Assembly: GCF_026262505.1 (NCBI RefSeq)
Contig: NC_067203.1
Location: forward strand, 11,532,001 to 11,596,000
Source of the DNA: Trichomonas vaginalis G3
Taxonomy: Eukaryota; Parabasalia; Trichomonadida; Trichomonadidae
Length of the DNA: 64,000 bases
Direction: 5' to 3'
Positions within the stretch are counted from its first letter, which is position 1. Every line of letters begins with the position of its first letter. Under the pieces are notes generated by a model. That model did no database searches, was not told where the DNA came from, and saw only the letters and a list, made by a program, of their open reading frames with translations. The translations under genes were made by a program, and so were the position numbers. This document shows positions 50,033-59,865 of the stretch, piece by piece.

Positions 50033-50535
50033 TTAAAAATTAGATTTTTCACATGAAAAACTCAAAAACGAAAAAAATTTGGAAAACAAATATTTGATAT
50101 AATTTGGAGATTTTCACATTTATTCCTTTTTTATGTATAAAAACCTAGAAATCATTGATTTTGATGTGATTAAATTTTTATTATTTGATTTGGGGTGAAT
50201 TCTATGTCATAATTATTTATAGAAACTCTGATCCCATAAGAAATACGTTGTATATTTATTAATATAAAAATATTTTATTATTATTTATCATAATAAGTAA
50301 ATATCTAAGTGGAAAACTTCTGCATCCGAACAGATTATCCAAATGGTTTATTAGTAAACAATCTGAAAATTCGATTGAAATTATCCAAGAAACTAATCAG
50401 CAACTTGAGAAAGGACGAAGTGGGTATTACTTTTGTTTGGACTACTTGAGACAAATATCTTGCTCTTTTAACTTAAAATTAAGACCTTATTGAGGTGTTG
50501 ATATGGTGAAATTTACAATACACGCCTGTATAAAA
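50033..50535. other. Intergenic region
   Basis: AT-rich spacer before LAS1; no gene seen. An ATG at 50503 is in frame with LAS1 but the family alignment starts later. Confidence 0.5.
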
Positions 50536-51642
50536 ATGTTCTCCTTCGAAAAAGCAGTAGCATGGCAAAACTGGAATGAGTGGGAGGATGTCTATAATCT
50601 TCTATATAGCGGAAACCAAGCTTCAATTCTGCAAGGTGTTGCAAAAGTTTCAGCTTGGTCTGCTAGATTACCAATTCCGACTGCTGTTGAAGTAACAGCA
50701 TCATTACAACAAAATATGTACCAAGATCCAAATGTTCTTGGTCTTTCATTGTCAATTATACGCTTTATTAATGGAGTTGTTGAACCTTTCAAACAAATGC
50801 ATCCATCAAACTCTATTTCATCGATTGGATCAAGTTTAGGTATTCCAGACTACATAACACAGATAAGACACTCAGCAACACACGGAAAACTCCCGTCATT
50901 TGATTTTGCTTGTTTTGCTGCACAGGAAGCATTAAAATGGCTTCAAGAAAATTACTGGTTACCACAACTTACTGCTATCATTCGATATAAAAATGATCTA
51001 CACACGTCAATTATCGGCTATTTAACTAAAAATGAGGATCCTTTTGAATTTTTCCAACCAAATATTATAGCATCATTTGGAGTAGATGCTTTAATCGACA
51101 TTATGCTCAATAAAAATCAAAACAGAGGAACATTAAAATTGAATTTTATGAAAAAAGTCGGAGATTTAATACAAGAAACATCCAAATTCTTGAGTTACTT
51201 TCCTGCTGCAGTAGGCATGAAATTAGCTGAGAAAATGGCTCAAGGAAACAGTTTGGCTTCAATTTGGATTGAATATTTATTAAATCGTGGTTTGGCTCCT
51301 CGAAAGTCAGTCTCAATGATATTAAATTGTGCTGATCCAGAAATACTTCAAAAATCATTACCAGATCCAGTTATTGAAATAATTGGAAAATTAGATCACG
51401 AAAAGATTCAATGGCCACCTACATCAATAGGAAATCTTCCTATTAATACAGAAAATCTGACTTTATTGACAGATGAATTCTGTTTTGCTGAAGAAGTCCA
51501 AGAAATTCCAGAAAATTCTTCAAAAGAAGATGTAAAAGAAGAAACTGTTGAACAACCCGAAAATAATGAAGCTGAAAGTAATGAGCAGCCTGAAGAAACC
51601 CAAAAATCCGATGGTTCTTCTGATGAAATCGAATTATGGTAA
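50536..51642 (+). CDS. LAS1: LAS1-like pre-rRNA processing endonuclease
   Basis: 368 residues from the ATG at 50536 (MFSFEKAVAWQNWNEW); an ATG at 50503 would add 11 residues with no family match. LAS1 cuts the ITS2 spacer of pre-rRNA in the nucleolus, working with the kinase Grc3. The HEPN nuclease signature is present: VAWQNWNEWEDVYNLLYS, VSAWSARLPIPTAVEVTASL, FINGVVEP, LGIPDYITQIRHSATHGKLP with catalytic R-H-x-x-x-H, and ALKWLQENYWLP. The C-terminal half is less conserved, and the tail is acidic (Glu/Asn-rich), as in other LAS1 proteins. It is the last host gene before the Polinton. Confidence 0.92.
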   Translation: MFSFEKAVAWQNWNEWEDVYNLLYSGNQASILQGVAKVSAWSARLPIPTAVEVTASLQQNMYQDPNVLGLSLSIIRFINGVVEPFKQMHPSNSISSIGSSLGIPDYITQIRHSATHGKLPSFDFACFAAQEALKWLQENYWLPQLTAIIRYKNDLHTSIIGYLTKNEDPFEFFQPNIIASFGVDALIDIMLNKNQNRGTLKLNFMKKVGDLIQETSKFLSYFPAAVGMKLAEKMAQGNSLASIWIEYLLNRGLAPRKSVSMILNCADPEILQKSLPDPVIEIIGKLDHEKIQWPPTSIGNLPINTENLTLLTDEFCFAEEVQEIPENSSKEDVKEETVEQPENNEAESNEQPEETQKSDGSSDEIELW

Positions 51643-51832
51643 TATTATCTATTTTTAATTATTTGTTTTTATAAAATATTTGTTAATTATTTCATATCCA
51701 GTATCTTATAACTTTTTAAAAAACATTTTTTTTATCAAGAATTGTAGTAGTATATGTTGAAGGGTTTAGTGACTTTTTTTGTTACATCTATATATAGACG
51801 ATGCATTAAAATATATTTATTTATAAATCATT

Positions 51833-52882
51833 AAAAATTTAACATTAATTTTAAAATAATTTATTTTTTTATCTTTTATAAAAGAAACTATATATAGATG
51901 ATGTCAGATATTCCGCGATTAATTAAACATCATTTAAATCCTGAATGGGTTAAACTTCAATTTAAAAATGAAGATTGTGAATTATTAAATGAATATGAAA
52001 GCCAAAATAAGCTAATGAGGTATAAATATAATGATAAAGAATATTTAATTTCATGGAATCAATGGAGTCATAATCAAAGACCTCATAAACGAGAAGAAGA
52101 AATTGAAAATAATGAAATGGAAATCATTGATGACATTAAAGAGGATGGAATTCCTAAATTTTGTAGAAAAACCTTTAGAACTAAGTTAGGAGCATATAAA
52201 CGTAGAGTATTAAATCCTGAATATCTTAAACATCAATTTAAAAAGGAAGACTGTGAATTATTAAACGTTAATGAATATGAAAATGCTAAATCAAAACTGA
52301 GATATAAATATATTGGAAGTGATGAAAGGTGTAAAGATAAAGATAAAGTTTATTCAGTTTCATATAATAACTGGCACACGTTAGGGATAAGAAAACATTT
52401 AGGAGATTATGGTAAAAGTTCCGAATTCTTCAAATCTAGTATGTACGAGAGAATAAAAGAAATTAGAAATAATTATTTTCATGAATAAAAAATAAACTTT
52501 AAAAATTCATGTCTTACATTTTTGAATAATTTATTTTTTGTAAACGTAAGAATTCACACAATATTGACCGATTTTGTAAGTAATTTTCATACAATTGATA
52601 AAATAAATGTATGATTCTTACGGTTTTTATTCTTACGTTTTTGAATAAATCATGATTTAAAAATTTTCAGAATCGTAAGAAATTTTCACAAACCCTTTAC
52701 ATAATGAAGTGAAAAATAAAAAAATTTAAAAAATAAACTTTAAAAATTCATGTCTTACGAAAAATTTAACATTAATTTTAAAATAATTTATTTTATCTTT
52801 TATAAAAGAAACTATATATAGATGATGTCAGATATTCCGCGATTAATTAAACATCATTTAAATCCTGAATGGGTTAAACTTC
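51833..52882. repeat. Direct duplication of about 125 bp at the Polinton's left side
   Basis: 51833-51958 recurs at 52760-52882 with only a 3-base length difference in a T run. The copied piece covers the leader and the first codons of the 196-residue gene. Between them the phrase AAATAAACTTTAAAAATTCA occurs twice (near 52490 and 52733). The duplication appears to have moved a promoter-like leader next to the following gene. Confidence 0.85.
51898..52488 (+). CDS. Polinton part: protein with two copies of a 60-residue module, unknown
   Basis: 196 residues. Two related modules are visible, at about residues 12-65 and 101-160: each runs L-N-P-E-x-V/L-K-x-Q-F-K-x-E-D-C-E-L-L-N, then E-Y-E, K-L-R/M-Y-K-Y and a final S-x-N-x-W. 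The module recalls the short Y/K-rich repeats that accompany viral homing nucleases and zinc ribbons, but the cysteine pairs of those domains are absent. No function is assigned. Confidence 0.6.
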   Translation: MMSDIPRLIKHHLNPEWVKLQFKNEDCELLNEYESQNKLMRYKYNDKEYLISWNQWSHNQRPHKREEEIENNEMEIIDDIKEDGIPKFCRKTFRTKLGAYKRRVLNPEYLKHQFKKEDCELLNVNEYENAKSKLRYKYIGSDERCKDKDKVYSVSYNNWHTLGIRKHLGDYGKSSEFFKSSMYERIKEIRNNYFHE

Positions 52883-52938
52883 TTACGAAAAATTAAAACT
52901 TAGTTATGTTTATTATTTTATTTTTTAATTTGTATAAA

Positions 52939-53418
52939 ATGAGTGGATCAAGATTCGTAACCGTCAATCAATTAATGGATGCTCTTTCACCAATTCTTGA
53001 AAATGTTAAACAAGTAGACGTTTATTTTGATGATTATGTAGAAAGTTTATATTATAAAGGTAAGTTTAATATTAAACCCATTGCTTTTGCATTTGATAAT
53101 AAATTAATTGAAAATGCAAAAATTTGGAAATTAATTCCAGATATTGAATATATAACGAATATAACTAATAAATGGTTCAAACGAATTCCAACCACAAAAG
53201 TTCTTTGTAAATTAATGATCAAAACCGAGGCCAAAGAATTTCATGAATTTACATATCATCCAAATAAAGTTTCAGAACTAGAAAATGAAAAACTTCAGAA
53301 AAAATTAAACGATAGACTTTCAAATGATCGTATTGAAAAAATAAATAAACTAGCAGAAGTTGCATTTAATAATGAAATATTTGATGAATATAACCTTGAA
53401 CTCAGTGATGGACTTTAA
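52939..53418 (+). CDS. Polinton part: unknown protein, about 159 residues
   Basis: The start MSGSRFVTV at 52939 is preferred over an in-frame ATG at 52906, because the T-rich leader shared by other element genes ends at 52939. The protein is mixed alpha/beta, with a Lys/Glu-rich C-terminal helix. No family recognised. It converges on the gene at 53445-53825. Confidence 0.55.
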   Translation: MSGSRFVTVNQLMDALSPILENVKQVDVYFDDYVESLYYKGKFNIKPIAFAFDNKLIENAKIWKLIPDIEYITNITNKWFKRIPTTKVLCKLMIKTEAKEFHEFTYHPNKVSELENEKLQKKLNDRLSNDRIEKINKLAEVAFNNEIFDEYNLELSDGL

Positions 53419-53420
53419 GT

Positions 53421-53457
53421 CCTGGGCACTTTATGCCTTGGGTTTTAAGGACCCAGG
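53421..53457. terminator. Hairpin between two convergent Polinton genes
   Basis: CCTGGG (53421-53426) pairs with CCCAGG (53452-53457), with an inner GGGTTTTAAGGACCC. It sits at the meeting point of the convergent frames ending at 53418 and 53445, so a shared 3'-end or terminator role is plausible. Confidence 0.4.
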
Positions 53458-53825
53458 CTCAACGAGTCATGATTTATGAAATCAATAATTTGATTTATTC
53501 GCTCTTCAATAATTTCTATTCTTTTTGTTAAATCATCTATTTTCATTAATGAGGTGATTCTTGATTGAGGAATAGATTTCAAACTAACCACTCCTTTTAT
53601 TTTTGAAATTTTGAATCCATCAACTTTAAACATTTTATTCAATTTACACGTTGTCAATTCTTCAAATAATTTTTTATTATTGGTATAATAGTCATTAAAT
53701 TCTTCAACAGATGAAAAAATTTTTATTTCAGTAATTGGTTTAACAACGTTTATTTTTTGTTGAACATTTTCACTTTCATTTATTTCTTCCTCCTCTGTTT
53801 CATTTATTTTTAAAATCGGTTTCAT
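53445..53825 (-). CDS. Polinton part: small unknown protein
   Basis: 126 residues. The N-terminus is acidic (ETEEEEINESENVQQ), the middle has beta character (GFKISKIKGVVSLKSIPQ), and the C-terminus is a short helix (LTKRIEIIEERINQIIDFI). The T-rich leader seen before other element genes precedes it on this strand. No family recognised. Confidence 0.55.
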   Translation of the reverse strand: MKPILKINETEEEEINESENVQQKINVVKPITEIKIFSSVEEFNDYYTNNKKLFEELTTCKLNKMFKVDGFKISKIKGVVSLKSIPQSRITSLMKIDDLTKRIEIIEERINQIIDFINHDSLSLGP

Positions 53826-53894
53826 TTATCATTAAATAAAAATTAGAATATAAGTGATGAAATATATTTTTTAATTTTAATGAAATAATCAGAA

Positions 53895-54131
53895 ATGGCG
53901 GCAGGATTCTTTAAAAAATTATGGGAAGGAATTAAGAAAGCTGCGGGTTGGGTTCATCAAAAGATTATTAAACCCATTGCAAACTTTTTGGCACCAGTAG
54001 CGAAAACGGCAGGAACTATCATAGGTGGAGTATTAGGTACTAAAGCAGGTAATCCGGCGATGGGAGCACTAGCAGGTAACGCAATTGGTGGAATTGCTGA
54101 AGGAATACTTAATAAAATAGGAGGTAAATAG
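53895..54131 (+). CDS. Polinton part: small amphipathic glycine-rich protein
   Basis: 78 residues: an amphipathic basic helix (FFKKLWEGIKKAAGWVHQKI), a Pro hinge, then a Gly/Ala-rich hydrophobic segment (GGVLGTKAGNPAMGALAGNA). This build is seen in small virion proteins that act on membranes, such as the adenovirus pVI amphipathic helix, but the likeness is by character only. It sits directly before the capsid-like gene. Confidence 0.6.
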   Translation: MAAGFFKKLWEGIKKAAGWVHQKIIKPIANFLAPVAKTAGTIIGGVLGTKAGNPAMGALAGNAIGGIAEGILNKIGGK

Positions 54132-54179
54132 TGGAAAAATAAATAAATATTATTTTTATCTTAGTATCGGTTGTAGTCT

Positions 54180-54372
54180 TTGATAAACTTTTTCTCCTTT
54201 ATTTAATATTTCTCTTATTGGGGGCTTTTGGCGTTATTGATTCAGCAACGTCACTAATTGCTTCTTTATTCTTAAATATCCAATTTGCTCCTTTCTTCAT
54301 TGTTTCCCAAACTTTATGCGCTCCTCTTTTTACTTTATCCCACAGTTTCTTAAAATCCTGCAGCCATAGTTG
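54180..54372 (-). pseudogene. Polinton part: broken opposite-strand relative of the 78-residue amphipathic gene
   Basis: The minus strand here resembles the start of the 53895-54131 gene, with the same Lys/Trp-rich amphipathic pattern. It looks broken. The two relatives face each other, suggesting an inverted duplication inside the element. Confidence 0.5.
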
Positions 54373-54437
54373 ATTATTTCATTAAAATTAAAAAATTCAT
54401 TTTCATCTTTTAATTTTGATTTTTTATTTATTAATAA

Positions 54438-56003
54438 ATGACGACTAACTATTTAGTGCCAAACACTAAACCGATTAATGGAAATGTGTTTCATTCATTC
54501 GAAAAGATAAATGAAATATTCGCAAAGAATGACGGAAGAAGATATTATAGAGAACTTGAAAGTTCATGCTATGACTCTGATACTCCATATTTTGATGATA
54601 AACAAACTCATTTAAGAATTACAAACCCAGCTCATGATGTGAATCAATTAGGTGACACATATATTAAACGCAAAGTTAAAGCAACTCTTGTTTCAAATAA
54701 AGCTTTCACATGTGATGCCGCTTTTAAATGCATGCGTTTATTCGTTGGTTACAAATCATCAAATCAAAGCTTTAAACAATTAGAAGTAGAAACCGAAAGA
54801 GGTGATGCCGGTTATCTTCAGATGGATTGCGCCCGTGAATCTTTCGCATTTGCAACATATAAACCAAAATCAGAAAGGAAAGTTAAAAAGTTTGTTCATT
54901 CGTTATATAATAATGTTCAAAAATATGATAACTCAGTATGTGGTAAATATATTGACCCTTCAGAAGTTTTCAAGAAAGCAAATGAAGAAGTTGATATCAC
55001 TTTTGATATGATTATTCCGGTAAATGATTTGTTAGCATTTCAGGCGTTCGATGATTATCCTAAATCATTTGGTGATATCATTCTTAAATATTATGTTTTC
55101 AGGGATACTTTAGTATTTTGTCAGGTTGACCCGTTAAGAGTTGCTGATTTACAAAATTACGTTTATGAAAAGATAACTGATGAAAATTATGAAAAGATTA
55201 TGAATCATGTTTATAAATATGATCGCAAATTCCAACAAATCGGACTTCCTGCCAAATTAATTACAAGCTTAGCCGCTACATCTGCTGACGCAACAGTTGA
55301 TGACGTTATTATTTCATGCACAAAGATGGAAGTTTTAGAGGATAAATGCATTACACCAGGATACGGTTTAATTGAAGAATCAGTTAAAGCAATACCACGT
55401 TTATTCAGTAAGGAAGATCCATTCATGATTCCAGCTCAACATATTGACGTTCGTTCACTAAATGGAGGTTGCATCACTCCTGAAGGTATTAGCTCAGATT
55501 TCTCATACGCTCTTCATAATGTTACAGATGTTGTGTTAACATTTCCGAAGAATGCAATGCAAAGAACAGTTTTAGAAAATCCAATGCTTCGAGGTCTTCA
55601 GGTCACTATAGATTCCAGAAACTTCCCCGATCAAGCGATGACCACAGTGGGTGACATATTCTTTACACGTATGCTTCAAGCTTCTGATTTAGATGGAGTG
55701 AATGAATGCACGGAAGAATACGAGGACTCATTAACTAGACCACTGAATGATGATAATGGCACGCCATTAGCTAGAACATGGAAAGACCAAACTTCATTCT
55801 TATGCACTATTCCAGTTCAACGTGATGGAGCGGGTATATTCTTTGATGGATTAGAAACTTTCAACTCACAAGTTACAGTACAAGTGAAAGCTTATCCAAT
55901 CATTCAGGGTGAAAATGACACTTACTGTTCAAAGGTGACAAATCCTCCTCAGGTTTGGTTTACTAGGACTACTATTGGACATGGACACCGGATGAAGGTT
56001 TGA
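54438..56003 (+). CDS. Polinton part: probable major capsid protein
   Basis: 521 residues, the largest open frame of the plus block, beta-rich throughout with no membrane helix or enzyme motif. Size, position just before the packaging ATPase, and beta-sheet character fit the double jelly-roll major capsid protein of Polintons. The assignment rests on layout and character, not on a signature motif. Codon use is a little less AT-rich than in its neighbours. Confidence 0.65.
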   Translation: MTTNYLVPNTKPINGNVFHSFEKINEIFAKNDGRRYYRELESSCYDSDTPYFDDKQTHLRITNPAHDVNQLGDTYIKRKVKATLVSNKAFTCDAAFKCMRLFVGYKSSNQSFKQLEVETERGDAGYLQMDCARESFAFATYKPKSERKVKKFVHSLYNNVQKYDNSVCGKYIDPSEVFKKANEEVDITFDMIIPVNDLLAFQAFDDYPKSFGDIILKYYVFRDTLVFCQVDPLRVADLQNYVYEKITDENYEKIMNHVYKYDRKFQQIGLPAKLITSLAATSADATVDDVIISCTKMEVLEDKCITPGYGLIEESVKAIPRLFSKEDPFMIPAQHIDVRSLNGGCITPEGISSDFSYALHNVTDVVLTFPKNAMQRTVLENPMLRGLQVTIDSRNFPDQAMTTVGDIFFTRMLQASDLDGVNECTEEYEDSLTRPLNDDNGTPLARTWKDQTSFLCTIPVQRDGAGIFFDGLETFNSQVTVQVKAYPIIQGENDTYCSKVTNPPQVWFTRTTIGHGHRMKV

Positions 56004-56101
56004 AATATCATCCAACAGGTACACCACCACAGTATAGAAGTTCATATGATGAAATATTGATGAATAGAAATGTTTAAAATTAAAAATTTATTTTTGATTA
56101 A

Positions 56102-56917
56102 ATGGATTTAAATTCTGAAGAATTAGCAGGAGTATATAATACATACGTAGATGATATGATTAATGAAGCATTGAGTGATAATAGAAATGCTCTATCTAAG
56201 GAAAAATTAATGAAAATTCCATATTCTGAATGTTATTTAAATTCAATCACTGCAGCAATTGGTAAACAAAATAAAGGTAAAACATTAACGATATTAAAAC
56301 AAATTATCATTATTGCTAACACTACCCCCCATTCACATGTGTTAATTTATATCAACCGTTCAGGTTCACCTTCAGATGATACATTTGAATCTTTAAAGCA
56401 TTTAATCAAAATTCCAATTATTTATTTATCACAAGAAGAAGCAGAAGATTATTTAAAAAACTTTTTAATGTATAAAGAATTATATAATACAATCAAGAAG
56501 CAAGGATTAGAGGATAAAATTATTGATAAACAACGGGATGAATTATTTGAAACACTTTCTATTTCAAATTTTGATAGAGAATTTTTGCATTCACTCATTT
56601 TTCTAGATGATGCAGTGAAATCAAAACTAATAACTAATGAGAAATCATATTTTAATCAATTATTAACTCAATGTCGACACATTCAATGTTCATTCTTTAT
56701 GGCTGTTCAATACTTCAAAGCATTAAGCACAAACATTAAATCAAATCTATCAACACTTTTCATTTTCAGTGGGTTTAGTCGTCAACAGTTGAACGTTATG
56801 CTTTATCAAGTGAATTTACCAATGAGCATTAATGAACTTTACACACAATATCAACAATTAGGAGAACATGGAAAAATAATAGTTGATTTAAATAAAGGTT
56901 CCATTAAATTTGATTAA
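56102..56917 (+). CDS. Polinton part: genome-packaging ATPase (FtsK/HerA type)
   Basis: 271 residues with Walker A GKQNKGKT at about residue 58 and Walker B LIFLDD at about 179, followed by a sensor-like CSFFMAVQYF strand. This matches the A32-like FtsK/HerA ATPases that package DNA in Polintons and large DNA viruses. It directly follows the capsid-like gene, as usual for the group. Confidence 0.8.
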   Translation: MDLNSEELAGVYNTYVDDMINEALSDNRNALSKEKLMKIPYSECYLNSITAAIGKQNKGKTLTILKQIIIIANTTPHSHVLIYINRSGSPSDDTFESLKHLIKIPIIYLSQEEAEDYLKNFLMYKELYNTIKKQGLEDKIIDKQRDELFETLSISNFDREFLHSLIFLDDAVKSKLITNEKSYFNQLLTQCRHIQCSFFMAVQYFKALSTNIKSNLSTLFIFSGFSRQQLNVMLYQVNLPMSINELYTQYQQLGEHGKIIVDLNKGSIKFD

Positions 56918-57098
56918 CTTTTTATAATTAATTTTTATTTTTATTTATAATTAAACATGACAGAAATAGCAAATCTCTACAGGTTCCATTAAAACAAGGG
57001 ACAAACAAAAAGGGTCCATATAATAGAACTATGAAAGTTCCTGATGGAATGAAAGAATTAGTTCATATTGTTGCTGGTCTTCAAAAAATGTTAAACAA

Positions 57099-57854
57099 AT
57101 GAGAAACGTTTTAACATTACCAGAAGCTCAAGCATATGCCAAACGTCAAGGTCCAAATTGGGAAGCACATGAAGCAGACATTACGGGTCCAAATGGAAAA
57201 CCTGATGGTATAAATGAAGTTTTCGTTACTGATGGTCAAGGTAATATTAAAGTCATAAATGGTTACAAATTAACTATATCTGATTATCCTAAACGTAAAG
57301 CATATAATGAACGTTATCCTATGCAATTTGATGAAAATGGAAAAGCTGTTAAACAATACATTGGAGAAGGTGAAAATGGTCCAATTAATTCATACCGTCA
57401 TAATCCATATTCTTATTTCAATGAAGAATTAAATGCTATTGAAGAGGGACCGGATGGATTACCACGATATGTTAATCAGTTTGATGGTCAATATGCAAAT
57501 TTGAGACCTGAAATTCCAGCTAAGAAATTCTTTAAAGTTGCTTTATTCGATCCAGTGTTCAATGAACAGAAAGAAGCAATGAAAGCAGAATTTAAACCGA
57601 TTCAAGTGGCAAGAATTTCTTCATCTTCACTTTCAGAAGCGTTCAAGGAATTGATAAAGAAACCACTTTATTCTCAACAAGGTTATAACTTTGATTTAAT
57701 TAAAGAAAGTGATAGACGTAAATTAGAAAAATCAGATGGTTTTAAGAATGCATGTAATGAAATGATTAAAGATATTGTAAATGATAAAATAAGACTGGAA
57801 GAAACTCAAAGCAATATCAATAACATAATTGGTGCAGTTACAAAGAAAGTATAA
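57099..57854 (+). CDS. Polinton part: unknown protein with an NGKPDG...NGY signature
   Basis: 251 residues of open frame. The N-terminal third has a recognisable string of [20 protein letters not shown] and [13 protein letters not shown]. This style of short Gly/Asp turns recalls conserved structural proteins in Polinton-like viruses; I cannot name the family. The C-terminal third is helical. A minor virion protein is a guess from position. Confidence 0.5.
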   Translation: MRNVLTLPEAQAYAKRQGPNWEAHEADITGPNGKPDGINEVFVTDGQGNIKVINGYKLTISDYPKRKAYNERYPMQFDENGKAVKQYIGEGENGPINSYRHNPYSYFNEELNAIEEGPDGLPRYVNQFDGQYANLRPEIPAKKFFKVALFDPVFNEQKEAMKAEFKPIQVARISSSSLSEAFKELIKKPLYSQQGYNFDLIKESDRRKLEKSDGFKNACNEMIKDIVNDKIRLEETQSNINNIIGAVTKKV

Positions 57855-57937
57855 GCAAACAATGATGAACCTTGGGATATTACCGTAACAACTAAATAAA
57901 ACTTTAAATATATTTTTCTTTTTTTATTCAATTATAA

Positions 57938-58624
57938 ATGAGAAGACGTTTCACTAGTCAAAAGAACACTAACGCAAAAGCAGAGATTACGGTTGGTTAT
58001 AACGTAAATGATGATAAATCACGAATTATTCAAAATGTTAAAGTTAATGTTAGCCCCGAATTAACAAGGTCAGCAACTCAACCAAATTTATTAACTCGTG
58101 ACTTACCGAAAAAGGAGGAAGAAAACCATGAGAATGAAGACCCAATCATTTTATCTGAACCTGGTAAAGAACCCGTTAAAATTCCCACTTATCCAACATA
58201 CCCCCCGCCTCTTTCATCAAACATCGAGAACCCAGGAATCTATGATTCCAGTCGCAATGCGCCATATAAAATAGACATTAATTCAGAATTAATGAAAATT
58301 TACCGTGATATAATAATTAATAATTATGATTCAATAATAAATTTAATTGACCAATCTGGTTTAATTATTTTACCTTATGAATCATTAATTCACATTATCG
58401 CCATTCTTTGTGATGTTCAAGATTCAGACGTTAAGATTCAATTTTTCATAGATGATGATGTTTCATGCTGCGGAACAGTTGCAAAAATAAATCCTATAAA
58501 GGATATTAGCACAATTAAGATATCAAAGAATGGAACAACAACTGAACTTCATTTAACATATAATGATATTTATAATAAAATAGTTGATGAATATAAAATA
58601 TCACTTGAAAAAATTCTTTGTTAA
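57938..58624 (+). CDS. Polinton part: unknown protein
   Basis: 228 residues. A basic start (MRRRFTSQKN), a beta segment, a Pro-rich linker (PTYPTYPPPLSSN) and an alpha/beta C-terminal domain. The T-rich element leader precedes the ATG. No family recognised; position suggests a structural protein. Confidence 0.5.
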   Translation: MRRRFTSQKNTNAKAEITVGYNVNDDKSRIIQNVKVNVSPELTRSATQPNLLTRDLPKKEEENHENEDPIILSEPGKEPVKIPTYPTYPPPLSSNIENPGIYDSSRNAPYKIDINSELMKIYRDIIINNYDSIINLIDQSGLIILPYESLIHIIAILCDVQDSDVKIQFFIDDDVSCCGTVAKINPIKDISTIKISKNGTTTELHLTYNDIYNKIVDEYKISLEKILC

Positions 58625-58771
58625 GGCCATTTAATATTCAAGCATTAACATTATCGAATAATAATCCTTTGAATCATAATCAAATAATAATTGACCTTTC
58701 ACCAGTTTCTATCGTTTGTTTTATTTCTTTTTGTTCCCCACTATCCGGATCGGTCATTGTAATTGTTTTTG

Positions 58772-59137
58772 TTATAGTATCAGCTTTATCTTTAACTTCA
58801 ATCTTTTTTCCATCAGGATATTTAAACCAAAATTCCAAAAATCGATATTGTCAATCTGTTCATATTTTAATCTATCAATTACATTTTTAATACCATCTGA
58901 AAATCTTATGAAATGGTCATTATATGGGTTTGATTGAACTAAATTTGAATGAAGTGAAATATAACCTGTTGATGAATATGACATCGACTCATATTTTCTG
59001 AAAACACTAAAATTTATAACATGAATGAATTTCTTATTCGTTGAATTTATGAATTCTTGAGGTAATCTTATTCTAGTTTTATTTATCACTGGAAAATAAC
59101 GCTTTACCATATTTTTAATCGTAATAAAAAATGTCAA
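58772..59137 (-). CDS. Polinton part: unknown protein on the opposite strand
   Basis: 121-residue open frame (MTFFITIKNMVKRYF...). Divergent from and overlapping the start of the gene at 59131. It appears to be part of a longer, broken gene. No family recognised. Confidence 0.45.
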   Translation of the reverse strand: MTFFITIKNMVKRYFPVINKTRIRLPQEFINSTNKKFIHVINFSVFRKYESMSYSSTGYISLHSNLVQSNPYNDHFIRFSDGIKNVIDRLKYEQIDNIDFWNFGLNILMEKRLKLKIKLIL

Positions 59138-59841
59138 TTATCAATATTATTTCGAATAATAACTGTGAATTAAATTTAACAGTTAGCGGAATTTATAATG
59201 TTACTCTCGTTTCTGTGAGTGGTAAATTTAATCCCATTCTTTTAGACCCTTCAGATTATATATCATTTATTAAAGATGACCTTGAAAAAACGTATGATAT
59301 GTATATAAATAATGTGATAGCGAAATGGGATATTAACATGATTTTAAGTTATTTAAATGAATCATTTATCGTATGGTATGAAGAAAATTTTAAATCAAAA
59401 CCCGATAAACTTTTTGAACTTGATGAAATAAATAACCTTATTAAATTTCCGCTGAAAATTAAATTTTGTACTCCTCATTTTCGTTCATTGTTGGGGATAT
59501 TAAATTTTGAAAAAGATGTTGGGGATGTTTTGTATTCTGACACCGGTTCCAATTTCATTTTAATCAAATGTGATAAAGTTAATACCCCAATGAGATTTTC
59601 ACATCAAACATTAGACCCTAACTCTTACCCATCAATACAAAACATTTTATCCATCAACTTAAACACATTTTCTTTATCATATCCGTTTCAATTATCCGGG
59701 AATTCATTTATTCTTCATTCAAAAGATTTATCAAATTATAAATTTAGAGTAACTGACCTATTTGATTGTGATTTAGAATTTATGAATGAAATATTATGGC
59801 AATTTCAAATAGAAAAAATAGCTGATGAGATAACGGATTAA
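59131..59841 (+). CDS. Polinton part: unknown protein
   Basis: 236 residues, beta-rich first and last thirds around a short helical middle (DDLEKTYDMYINNVIAKWDI). Followed by the fibre-like gene after 24 bases. No family recognised. Confidence 0.5.
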   Translation: MSIINIISNNNCELNLTVSGIYNVTLVSVSGKFNPILLDPSDYISFIKDDLEKTYDMYINNVIAKWDINMILSYLNESFIVWYEENFKSKPDKLFELDEINNLIKFPLKIKFCTPHFRSLLGILNFEKDVGDVLYSDTGSNFILIKCDKVNTPMRFSHQTLDPNSYPSIQNILSINLNTFSLSYPFQLSGNSFILHSKDLSNYKFRVTDLFDCDLEFMNEILWQFQIEKIADEITD

Positions 59842-59865
59842 ATATTTATTTTTAAATTATAATAA

